Of a stretch of DNA of 20,022 nucleotides, positions 1 to 6,397 are shown piece by piece. The stretch is from RGIG1995 sp045126815. Lineage in GTDB: Bacteria; Bacillota; Clostridia; Oscillospirales; CAG-272. The notes under the pieces are model-generated. The model searched no databases and was not told the DNA's origin. It saw only the letters and a program-made list of their open reading frames with translations. Location: NCBI GenBank assembly GCA_045126815.1, contig JBGVPD010000081.1, forward strand, positions 1 through 20,022, given 5' to 3'. Position 1 is the stretch's first letter. Every line of letters starts with the position of its first letter. The position numbers and the translations under genes were made by a program.

Positions 1-94
1 ATCACATTCTTTTTTGCGAGATTATTGCAACAGAATAAAGGGAGACTTTCATTCTTACTGTCAAATAATGTTCAAAGAAAAAGGAAGTGATGGC

Positions 95-325
95 ATGCTT
101 TTAATCCAACAAGTCAGTGAGAAATTTAAATCATGTGATTATGTAAGATGCCCTTCCTGTAAATCGGGAAGGCTATGCGACAAGACTCTTGGTGTTCAAA
201 TAAGAGCCGTACCTATTACAGATTCTTCATTGAATAAAGATGATCCGGGGATAATACTAAAGTGTCCTAAATGTGGAAAGAAATTTGAAATTAGATTGGA
301 TAAAAAATATATTGTTTGTACATAG
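95..325 (+). CDS. Small zinc-ribbon protein of unknown function
   Basis: This 76-residue soluble protein has two zinc-knuckle pairs, CPSC (about residues 19-22) and CPKC (about 57-60), which would bind one zinc ion as a rubredoxin-like or zinc-ribbon fold. A further CxxxxxC-type cysteine follows the first knuckle (GRLC). The frame stays open upstream to position 14, but the ATG at 95 is preferred because AAGGAAG lies 7 bases before it. Such ribbons bind nucleic acid or protein partners in other families; no specific role can be read here. The stop is directly followed by a decayed frame (301-500), so the gene could be the front part of a longer, frameshifted gene. The upstream neighbour is outside the window. 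Zinc binding is a safe inference; everything else is open. Confidence 0.6.
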   Translation: MLLIQQVSEKFKSCDYVRCPSCKSGRLCDKTLGVQIRAVPITDSSLNKDDPGIILKCPKCGKKFEIRLDKKYIVCT

Positions 326-500
326 TCTCAGCCGCCGGACAAGATGTTAAGCAAGCCAGAAAAGAGCCTATTATATTACAATTGTTTCAATTGATAGTGA
401 AGAAGGGTGGAAACAGCCTTTAGAAGAAATTTCTGTTAAGAATAAGTATGAGTTATTTGATAAAATACAACAAGTAATCTATAAGTACCGAAACAATTAA
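301..500 (+). pseudogene. Decayed reading frame, C-terminal remnant
   Basis: Frame 1 from about 304 reads coherently (VSAAGQDVKQARK). At the A-run 360-363 the coherent reading moves to a second frame (RAYYITIVSIDSEEGWKQPL and onward) that runs to TAA at 498-500. Neither piece has a plausible start codon with a ribosome binding site. Adding one A to the run joins both pieces into one open frame of about 57 residues, so a single-base loss, real or from sequencing, would explain it. The piece might once have continued the zinc-ribbon gene just upstream, which would need a second frame change near 320, or it may be the end of another gene. I recognise no family. Confidence 0.35.
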
Positions 501-591
501 AGAAAATCATTATTTTAGACCGGTTCCATTTTGAGTGTCGGTCCAAAAAACAAAAAGCACTTCGTAAGAGTTGTACACTTAAGGACAGTAA

Positions 592-622
592 AAAGGAAGC
601 ACGAAAATTTCGTGCTTCCTTT
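592..622. terminator. Bidirectional hairpin terminator
   Basis: A perfect 15-bp inverted repeat (592-606 with 608-622, core GGAAGCACGAAA) has A-rich 5' and T-rich 3' flanks on both sides, so it can work for both strands. It lies between the left-edge plus-strand gene or remnant and the convergent minus-strand MerR gene. A second, weaker hairpin (GAAAATGT 651-658 with ACATTTTC 664-671) lacks a U-tail. No gene is seen from 501 to 734. Confidence 0.75.
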
Positions 623-734
623 AATTTTGTCTTATACCATAGCAAGCAGGGAAAATGTACGGCACATTTTCTAGCTGTTAGGAGACCCTAAAACCCTTTT
701 CTAAACAAATATCATCTATTCTATAAATTGGAAT

Positions 735-1463
735 TTACTTGCGGCAATAGAATTCAATTGCTTCACAGATAAACGCTGCTGTACCATCAGCGTGCTTATC
801 GATGTTGTTCTTAAAACGGTCATCTGCAACATACATCTGACCGAGACCTGCTAAAATTTCGTTAGTACAAAGATAGTAATTCTCGGTGATATGGTTCTGC
901 AGCATTTTTACAAGGTTTTGTGCTTCAGTGGAATCAGGACTTTCGTCCTTTCTCATGCAGAGTGCAAACTCAGCCATAATGCGGTCCATTCCTGCGGCAA
1001 GGTCATTCCACTTTTGCTTGGAGTAATTCTTTGTACGCTGAGCATACGCCTTGTACGCGTCCGTTTTACCCCATTTTTCTTTGGCTTCAGCCTTGTGCTT
1101 TTCAAATTCGCTGTTGTCAAATGCTTTCATAACATTTTCTCCTTTCACGGCACCGTCAATAGCAGAAATTAACCGCTCTAACCGCTCTTTTTTGAGTGTG
1201 AGGAGGTGTTTTTGCTCTTTCAGTGCCTTGTTTTTATCATAATTCGGAGATGACAAAATCTCACCGATGCTTTTTAAGGAGAAGTCAAGTTCACGGTAAA
1301 AGAGAATCTCTTGCATACGAAGAAGAGAATTTTCATCGTAAAAACGATAGCCTGTAGACTTGTCAACAAAGGCTGGCGTCAACAATCCTATTTCATCGTA
1401 ATAATGCAGTGTGCGCACACTTACACCCGTAAATTCGGCAAATTCTTTAATCTGCATTTTCAA
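735..1463 (-). CDS. MerR-family regulator with TipAS-like C-terminal domain
   Basis: This transcription activator (about 242 residues) has an N-terminal winged-helix MerR domain (IKEFAEFTGVSVRTLHYYDE and GYRFYDENSL, about residues 5-70), a coiled-coil dimerisation helix (about 70-105, rich in K, E and L), and a C-terminal domain (about 120-240) resembling the TipAS antibiotic-recognition domain, with W and Y residues and an ...KWNDLAAGMDRI... segment. TipAL/Mta-type proteins bind drugs or hydrophobic ligands and twist the promoter DNA. The frame is open to 1514, but that would put the start inside the promoter -35. GAGGTGAT at 1468-1475 is well spaced for the TTG at 1463, with the ATG at 1457 as alternative. 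The promoter has a 19-bp spacer, which suggests autoregulation. No obvious target gene is adjacent, so autoregulation plus distant targets is likely. The family call is confident, the ligand unknown. Confidence 0.88.
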   Translation of the reverse strand: MKMQIKEFAEFTGVSVRTLHYYDEIGLLTPAFVDKSTGYRFYDENSLLRMQEILFYRELDFSLKSIGEILSSPNYDKNKALKEQKHLLTLKKERLERLISAIDGAVKGENVMKAFDNSEFEKHKAEAKEKWGKTDAYKAYAQRTKNYSKQKWNDLAAGMDRIMAEFALCMRKDESPDSTEAQNLVKMLQNHITENYYLCTNEILAGLGQMYVADDRFKNNIDKHADGTAAFICEAIEFYCRK

Positions 1464-1483
1464 TTTTATCACCTCACAAGGAG

Positions 1484-1514
1484 AGCATACACTATAACGG
1501 AACGTGAGAGTCAA
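1484..1514 (-). promoter_or_regulatory. MerR-type promoter with 19-bp spacer
   Basis: On the minus strand TTGACT (1509-1514) and TATGCT (1484-1489) are separated by 19 bases, the unusually long spacer that MerR-family activators correct by untwisting DNA. The spacer (CTCACGTTCCGTTATAGTG) contains an imperfect dyad around the central ACG/CGT, as expected for a MerR operator. It lies just upstream of the MerR gene itself, so autoregulation is likely. Confidence 0.75.
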
Positions 1515-1617
1515 TACCTTTTTTGAAAAATATTGATTGGCGTTCGCTAAATTCTTATTTATCGGTTAGTTATATTATAGTACGACTTGACTAACAAAGA
1601 AAGGGAATATTAAAAAT

Positions 1618-1644
1618 ACCCATATTTTTTAAAAAACTATGGGT
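1618..1644 (-). terminator. Hairpin terminator of the GH13 gene
   Basis: ACCCATA (1618-1624) pairs with TATGGGT (1638-1644), and the loop adds T-run/A-run pairing. On the minus strand it is followed by ATTTTTAAT. It lies about 200 bases downstream of the GH13 stop, the nearest upstream minus-strand gene. The stretch 1650-1844 between them has no gene; it holds four ATTCAT copies (1711-1744), three of them at 7-base spacing. Confidence 0.55.
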
Positions 1645-1710
1645 GTTTTCACATCTTGTTATACTATCCCTTACTGTACGACTCATACGAAGTGCTTTTC
1701 TTTTTGTATT

Positions 1711-1744
1711 ATTCATTTTTCAATATTCATCATTCATTATTCAT
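1711..1744. repeat. Short ATTCAT repeat tract
   Basis: ATTCAT occurs at 1711, 1725, 1732 and 1739, so the last three copies are in a 7-base register. The tract is A+T-rich, intergenic and has no coding potential. It may be a degenerate simple repeat or a remnant of an interspersed element. Confidence 0.4.
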
Positions 1745-1844
1745 TAAAAAGAACGAGTTTTCAAATAAATAATAAATATTATTGCATCTATTCGGTAACA
1801 TTTAAAAAGTACGCCGAACTTAATCCTTCAAGTGTGAAAGCAAA

Positions 1845-3521
1845 TTATAAAAGCTTATAAACTTCGCACTCCCAAGGAAGCCATTCAAGTCTTCCTTCAA
1901 GCGAGGGTGTGCTGGATTCGTAGTTTGTGAGAACTCTTTCGACTCTATAGGATTTAAGCTCATCAGGTATCTCGACACTTACCTTTTCGCTTGACTTATT
2001 TGCAATTATGAGAAGCGAATCGCCTTCGCATCTTCGCGTATACATTATAACGCTCGGATGATCCTTCAAGAAAAATTCAAGATTTCCTTCGGTTATAGCG
2101 GGAAGTTCGCGTCTTAAACGTATAAGCTTCTGATAATATGCAAATATCGAGCCCTTAGATTTTCTATCCTTTTTAAGATTAATTTCTTTATATTCCGGAT
2201 TTAGCTTAAGCCATGGTTTGCCTGATGTAAAACCTGCATTTTCGCTTTCGTCCCATTGGTATGGGGTACGGGCGTTATCACGGCTTCTGGGTGCTAACAC
2301 CTTTATTGCCTCTTCCGGAGATGCACCTTTTTCAGTCATCGAATGATAATCGCCCTTAGTATAGCAGCAATTATAATCCTCGATGGTGTCAAACATTACG
2401 TTTGTCATTCCTATCTCTTCCCCTTGATAAATGAAGGGCGTTCCGGGAGTAGTATGTATAAGAGTTGCAAGAAGTTTTGCGGATTCTTCTCTATAATTTA
2501 CCGCATCTCCGTAACAGGAAACCTGACGCGCACTATCGTGGTTCGAGAGGTACTGCACTGACCAACCGCCTTTTTCCATTACCTCAAACCACTTTGACTG
2601 AATGTTTCTGAAATGCTCGGCACTTAAACTAAATCTTGAGCGCGCAGAAAGCTGGAAATGATATAGCATATCAAGCTCATGTCGGTCCGGGTGTACGTAA
2701 TCAAGCGCGTTATCGTAGGTTACGTTTGCGCCTTCTCCGACGGTCATGACGTTACGTTTTTCGAACACCTCTTTATTGAGCTCGTGAATAATATCGTGTA
2801 TGCCTTCAACGTTCGTGCACATTGAATGGTCAACGACAAAACCGTTTCTGTCAAGTGGACCGGGTTCTTTTGTGGTATCGGGGAAACCTTCGGTCTTTTT
2901 GAATCTCGTGAACACGTCAAGTCTAAAGCCGTCAACACCAAGGTCTACCCACCAATTGAGCATATCGTAAAGCTCTTGGCGCAGCTCCTTACATTCCCAG
3001 TTTAAGTCGGGCATTTTAACCGAATACTGATGGAAATAATACTCGCCTGTAACTTCATCGTATTTCCAGGCAGAGCCATTACCTTCTCTAAAATAGCTAC
3101 CCCAGTTATTAGGCTCTTTTCCGTTTTTTGCAGGTTTCCAGATATAATAATCTCTATACGGATTATCCTTTGATTTCCTCGATTCCTTAAACCACATACA
3201 CTCATCGGATGAATGATTGATAACGACGTCCATTATAATCTTTATCCCCATACCGTGAGCCATATCAAGAAGTTCTTTGAAATCATCCAGCGTTCCGTAT
3301 GCCGGATCTATATTTCTATAATCTGCTACGTCGTATCCGTTATCAACCTGAGGTGATGTATATATCGGTGTAAACCAGATGCAATTAATTCCCAAATCCT
3401 TAAGAATGGGCAATTTGGACATTACTCCCTTCAAGTCACCGATTCCGTCACCGTTGGAATCAGCAAAGCTTTTGCAGTATATTTCGTATACTACGGCTTT
3501 TTTCCACCATTTATCAGACAT
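1845..3521 (-). CDS. GH13 alpha-glucosidase, oligo-1,6-glucosidase type
   Basis: This cytoplasmic enzyme (558 residues, no signal peptide) probably releases glucose from the non-reducing ends of isomalto-oligosaccharides, dextrins or related disaccharides. The (beta/alpha)8 barrel shows all GH13 regions: the calcium loop DSNGDGIGD (21-29), region I DVVINHSS (98-105), region II GFRLDV with nucleophile D202, region III VGEG with acid/base E263, and region IV NHD with D329. The valine after the nucleophile is typical of alpha-1,6-acting members of the MalL/TreC branch. The usual IN after it is replaced by FTRFKKTEGF, so substrate choice may differ. A C-terminal beta domain spans about 480-558. 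Length fits the family. The start ATG follows AAAGGAG on the minus strand. Alternatives are trehalose-6-phosphate hydrolase or sucrase. The neighbouring PocR/AraC gene could be its regulator. Confidence 0.93.
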   Translation of the reverse strand: MSDKWWKKAVVYEIYCKSFADSNGDGIGDLKGVMSKLPILKDLGINCIWFTPIYTSPQVDNGYDVADYRNIDPAYGTLDDFKELLDMAHGMGIKIIMDVVINHSSDECMWFKESRKSKDNPYRDYYIWKPAKNGKEPNNWGSYFREGNGSAWKYDEVTGEYYFHQYSVKMPDLNWECKELRQELYDMLNWWVDLGVDGFRLDVFTRFKKTEGFPDTTKEPGPLDRNGFVVDHSMCTNVEGIHDIIHELNKEVFEKRNVMTVGEGANVTYDNALDYVHPDRHELDMLYHFQLSARSRFSLSAEHFRNIQSKWFEVMEKGGWSVQYLSNHDSARQVSCYGDAVNYREESAKLLATLIHTTPGTPFIYQGEEIGMTNVMFDTIEDYNCCYTKGDYHSMTEKGASPEEAIKVLAPRSRDNARTPYQWDESENAGFTSGKPWLKLNPEYKEINLKKDRKSKGSIFAYYQKLIRLRRELPAITEGNLEFFLKDHPSVIMYTRRCEGDSLLIIANKSSEKVSVEIPDELKSYRVERVLTNYESSTPSLEGRLEWLPWECEVYKLL

Positions 3522-3568
3522 AAACAGTTTCTCCTTTTACAGATTGATTTTATTATAATGGTATTTTT

Positions 3569-3597
3569 ATTATAACAATACTTTTGTGTATTGTAAA
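3569..3597 (-). promoter_or_regulatory. GH13 promoter with operator-like palindrome
   Basis: On the minus strand TTTACA (3592-3597) and TATAAT (3569-3574) are separated by 17 bases. A palindrome ACAATAC-N6-GTATTGT (3575-3594) fills the spacer and touches the -35 box, a place where a bound regulator would block RNA polymerase. The regulator is unknown; a LacI-type repressor elsewhere or the adjacent AraC protein are possible. Confidence 0.65.
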
Positions 3598-3645
3598 TCG
3601 ATTTTTCGCTTTTTTCAAATATATTGCATTTTTATTTTATAAAGT

Positions 3646-4467
3646 CTAAATTTCTGTTTTCCTATATTCACTTGGTGAGCAGTTATACTTTTTTGAAAAG
3701 GCTTTTGAAAAATAATTCTGTTCAGAAAAACCGCATTCTGCTGCTATTTCTTTAACCGACAGTCTGCCGTTTTTGAGATGCTCTGCAGCTTTTGTAAGTC
3801 GAATATCCATAAGCACATTCATAATTGTAGTACCATACTCTTGTTTAAAGCATTTAACAAGCATTGACTGACTGCAAGAAAATTTTTGAGACAATACATC
3901 AAGGGTAATTTTAGAAGCGTAGTTTTGCTGAATGTATTTCATAACAAGTTCTGCCTGTTTTGCATTTCCGCCAAACAATCGGTTTGTTTGGGTTACGTAT
4001 TCTGCTATAACTCGCATTAAAAGTATGTATGAGTCAAAAAGCTGTTCGGGTACGTCAACGATACTTTCAAATATTTCTTGAACCTTTTTTTCATTGTCAA
4101 CAACCGTTACAAGCGATTGCTTAAGCCTTTTTGAATATCTTTCTTTATCGTCGCATACCTGGCCCATCATCAAGAATCCCGAAAGAATACCATAATGATA
4201 AATTGGCGCTACGGCTTCAAATAACCCGTGTACACATCTGTAAACTGCCATTTCCCCTGTAGCTTTAACCTTTTCAAAGGCAAGTCGGTCGTTTTTTATA
4301 CATTCCTTTTTGTTGTTGATATCGTTTTGAATTATTGAGCAATAAGGGGACAGCTTTTGTGGATAGGCATATATTTCATTAAATTCGGGGTCGTGTATTG
4401 AAATACGAAAGCCTGAGATTTTATGAAATTCTCTCAAAATATTATTTATTTCCAGTGAATTTGTCAT
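3646..4467 (-). CDS. AraC-family regulator with PocR-like sensor domain
   Basis: This 273-residue transcription factor has an N-terminal PocR-like sensory domain (about 5-165) with the usual cysteines in SPYCSII, KKECIKND and YRCVHG followed by an APIYHYGILSGFLMMGQV segment. A C-terminal AraC DNA-binding domain with two helix-turn-helix units (about 175-270) includes TLDVLSQKFSCSQSMLVKCF and the family signature SVKEIAAECGFSEQNYFSKA. PocR domains in characterised regulators sense small molecules such as propanediol. The gene is divergent from the NahK-like kinase, with 132 bases between the start codons, and lies just upstream of GH13 on the same strand. Control of one or both is therefore likely. 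GAGGG precedes the ATG. A TATAAT (4501-4506, minus strand) with a poor -35 suggests an activator-dependent promoter. Confidence 0.9.
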   Translation of the reverse strand: MTNSLEINNILREFHKISGFRISIHDPEFNEIYAYPQKLSPYCSIIQNDINNKKECIKNDRLAFEKVKATGEMAVYRCVHGLFEAVAPIYHYGILSGFLMMGQVCDDKERYSKRLKQSLVTVVDNEKKVQEIFESIVDVPEQLFDSYILLMRVIAEYVTQTNRLFGGNAKQAELVMKYIQQNYASKITLDVLSQKFSCSQSMLVKCFKQEYGTTIMNVLMDIRLTKAAEHLKNGRLSVKEIAAECGFSEQNYFSKAFSKKYNCSPSEYRKTEI

Positions 4468-4500
4468 ATTTTTACCCTCATTTTTCTATACTTTATGATA

Positions 4501-4576
4501 ATTATATCATATTTTTCTAAAAAATACAGTATTTTTTATAGAAAAAATTTGTACAAATTTATACAATTAATATAAG
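4501..4576. promoter_or_regulatory. Divergent promoter region with two palindromes
   Basis: For the plus strand, TTGTAC (4549-4554) and TATAAG (4571-4576) are 16 bases apart upstream of the kinase gene. The -35 box lies inside an 18-bp near-palindrome TTGTACAAATTTATACAA (4549-4566, 16 of 18 symmetric). For the minus strand, TATAAT (4501-4506) serves the AraC gene. Between them lies a second long palindrome, TAAAAAATAC-A-GTATTTTTTA (4518-4538), extended by TTTTTC/GAAAAA arms. Both are plausible sites for the PocR/AraC protein. Confidence 0.6.
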
Positions 4577-4599
4577 AATAAAATTTTTGGGGGTATTTT

Positions 4600-5679
4600 A
4601 TGAGAGTAATAGACATACAAAAAACTTTAAAAGCATTTTCAAACTTTAATACCGACGTAACAGTTGTAGGCTGTGCACCTTACGGAAACGGTCATATCAA
4701 CGACACTTTCCTTGTAACCGGCGATACTAAGCGTTTTATTTTACAGGCTATCAATTCAAACGTATTTAAAAAGCCTGAAGAAGTAATGCATAATATATCA
4801 CTTGTTACTTCATTCTTAAAGTCACAGACCGATGATGAAAGAAGAGTTTTATCGTTGGTATATACAAAGGACGGCAGTCCCTTCTATAAGGATGACGACG
4901 GCAGATACTGGAGACTTTATGATTTTGTAGAGGACTCTCTTTGTCTTGATTTGCCCGAAACAACTGAGGACTTTTATCAGTCGGCAATTGCTTTTGGTGA
5001 ATTCCAGAAGTTGCTTAATGACTTCCCGGTAGAAAAACTTTATGAAACAATACCCGATTTCCACAACACACCCGACAGATACAGAAAGTTCTTGAACGCT
5101 GTTGAAAAGGACGTTTGCGGCAGAGCGGCATCTGTTGCTGAAGAAATTAAATTCGTAAAAGACAGAGCAGACTTCTATTCTGTTCTTTTCGATAACAATA
5201 AAGAGGGCAAACTTCCTCTTCGCGTTACTCACAACGATACTAAGATCAACAACGTTATGCTTGATCTTGAAACACGTACAGCACTTTGCGTTATAGACCT
5301 TGATACAATAATGCCCGGTTTTTCTGTAAACGATTTCGGAGATTCTATCCGTTTTGGCGCATCAACTGCTGCCGAAGACGAAAAAGACCTTAATAAAGTT
5401 GAAATGGATATTAATCTTTTCGAAACTTATGCAAAAGGCTTTATTACAGGCTGTGGCGGACTTTTGACAAAGGACGAAATAATGCTTATGCCTGAGGGTG
5501 CCAAGATGATGACCATTGAGTGTGGTATGAGATTCTTGACCGACTACCTTGAGGGCGATACATACTTCAAGACAAAATATGCTGACCATAACCTTGACCG
5601 TTGCCATACACAGTTCAAGCTCGTTGCAGATATGGAAAGCAAATGGGACAAGATGAAAGAAATCGTTAAGAATATTTAA
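4600..5679 (+). CDS. nahK: N-acetylhexosamine 1-kinase-like phosphotransferase
   Basis: This 359-residue cytosolic kinase has the aminoglycoside-phosphotransferase fold. It resembles NahK of the galacto-N-biose/lacto-N-biose pathway, which phosphorylates GlcNAc or GalNAc at C1. Visible motifs are the nucleotide-loop GNGHINDTF (29-37), the lysine-lacking FILQAINSNVFKKP segment, the Brenner motif HNDTKINNV (211-219, catalytic base D213) and the metal-binding VIDLDTIMPG (231-240, D233/D235). A run of Gs lies just before the ATG. The gene is divergent from the PocR/AraC regulator and is followed by its own terminator, so it seems monocistronic. The usual partners, GNB/LNB phosphorylase and the uridylyltransferase, are absent from the window. 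Another hexosamine or sugar substrate is possible. Confidence 0.85.
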   Translation: MRVIDIQKTLKAFSNFNTDVTVVGCAPYGNGHINDTFLVTGDTKRFILQAINSNVFKKPEEVMHNISLVTSFLKSQTDDERRVLSLVYTKDGSPFYKDDDGRYWRLYDFVEDSLCLDLPETTEDFYQSAIAFGEFQKLLNDFPVEKLYETIPDFHNTPDRYRKFLNAVEKDVCGRAASVAEEIKFVKDRADFYSVLFDNNKEGKLPLRVTHNDTKINNVMLDLETRTALCVIDLDTIMPGFSVNDFGDSIRFGASTAAEDEKDLNKVEMDINLFETYAKGFITGCGGLLTKDEIMLMPEGAKMMTIECGMRFLTDYLEGDTYFKTKYADHNLDRCHTQFKLVADMESKWDKMKEIVKNI

Positions 5680-5728
5680 CGAAGGACAGTTGTATTATAC
5701 ATAAAAAGCCAAATAAATATTATAAAAC

Positions 5729-5756
5729 AATCCCGAACGAAAAAACGTTCGGGATT
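5729..5756 (+). terminator. Terminator after the NahK-like gene
   Basis: A perfect 11-bp stem AATCCCGAACG (5729-5739) and CGTTCGGGATT (5746-5756) carries an AAAAAA loop and is followed by ATTTACATTTT. It separates the kinase from the ECF/LarA operon. Confidence 0.8.
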
Positions 5757-5800
5757 ATTTACATTTTGCCAAAAATAAGGCGGTTTTGTTTGCGTTTTTG

Positions 5801-5840
5801 TTGACAAAATTACATATAAAATTTATAATGTATACGGTAT
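5801..5840 (+). promoter_or_regulatory. Consensus promoter of the ECF-S/larA operon
   Basis: TTGACA (5801-5806), 17 bases, then TATAAT (5824-5829) is a perfect consensus for the main sigma factor. The palindrome ATAC-G-GTAT (5832-5840) overlaps the expected start of transcription. The same odd palindrome follows the yicC promoter. The leader is only about 30 bases, too short for a riboswitch. Confidence 0.85.
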
Positions 5841-5866
5841 GTGCTTTATGGGAGGTAGTATAATAA

Positions 5867-6397
5867 GTGAAGAGCCATAGTATAAAAAAGTTAGTATTGG
5901 CGGCGTTGTTTCTAAGTATGGGGATTGTGCTGCCGTTGTTTACAAGTCAAATTAAGGAAATTGGGGACACTTTTCTTCCAATGCATATACCTGTTATGCT
6001 TTGCGGACTAATTTGCGGAGCAAAATATGGGTTTATGGTAGGGTTAATTTTACCTTTTGTGCGTTCATTATTTTTTTCTATGCCCAAGATCTATCCAAAC
6101 GCGGTTTGGATGGCATTAGAACTTGCAACGTACGGCATTGTAATAGGTTTTTTATATTCTAAGTTTAAAAACAAAACGGTAAAAAGTGTATACATAAGCT
6201 TATTATCCGCTATGTTGGCGGGGAGAATTGTTTGGGGTGTTACCAAGGCATGTTTATTGGGGGTAGGCGGAAAAGCTTTTACCTTTGCGATGTTTATAAC
6301 AGGCGGATTTGTTGACGCTTTATTTGGAATTGTACTCCAACTTATACTTATCCCTCTTATTATGAAAATAATAAATAAAAAAGGAGAAACAGAATGA
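5867..6397 (+). CDS. ECF transporter substrate-binding (S) component
   Basis: This is an integral membrane protein of 176 residues with about five to six hydrophobic helices (about 9-27, 38-58, 60-75, 80-100, 108-128, 140-170), typical of S components that capture a micronutrient and dock on a shared EcfA1-A2-T energising module. It has the N-terminal small-residue helix (LAALFLSMGIVLPLFT) that contacts EcfT and a HIPVMLCGLICGAKYG segment common in ECF S proteins. The start is GTG, with GGAGG 11 bases upstream. Its end overlaps the next gene by 4 bases (ATGA), so translation is coupled to LarA. No Ecf ATPase or T gene is nearby, as is usual for group II systems. The substrate is unknown; nickel, nicotinate, or the racemase substrate are guesses from context. 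Confidence 0.85.
   Translation: MKSHSIKKLVLAALFLSMGIVLPLFTSQIKEIGDTFLPMHIPVMLCGLICGAKYGFMVGLILPFVRSLFFSMPKIYPNAVWMALELATYGIVIGFLYSKFKNKTVKSVYISLLSAMLAGRIVWGVTKACLLGVGGKAFTFAMFITGGFVDALFGIVLQLILIPLIMKIINKKGETE

Noticed and set aside
436..645. Minus-strand open frame of 69 codons
   Set aside because: It runs through the terminator stem at 592-622 and over the remnant; no ribosome binding site seen.
1464..1514. Longer N-terminus of the MerR protein
   Set aside because: The start at 1514 is a TTG inside the promoter -35; the ribosome binding site fits the start at 1463.
4849..5232. Minus-strand open frame of 127 codons
   Set aside because: Antisense to the NahK-like kinase, which has conserved motifs in its own frame.
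5836..5866. Riboswitch before the ECF-S gene
   Set aside because: The leader between the promoter and start codon is about 30 bases, too short for an aptamer.
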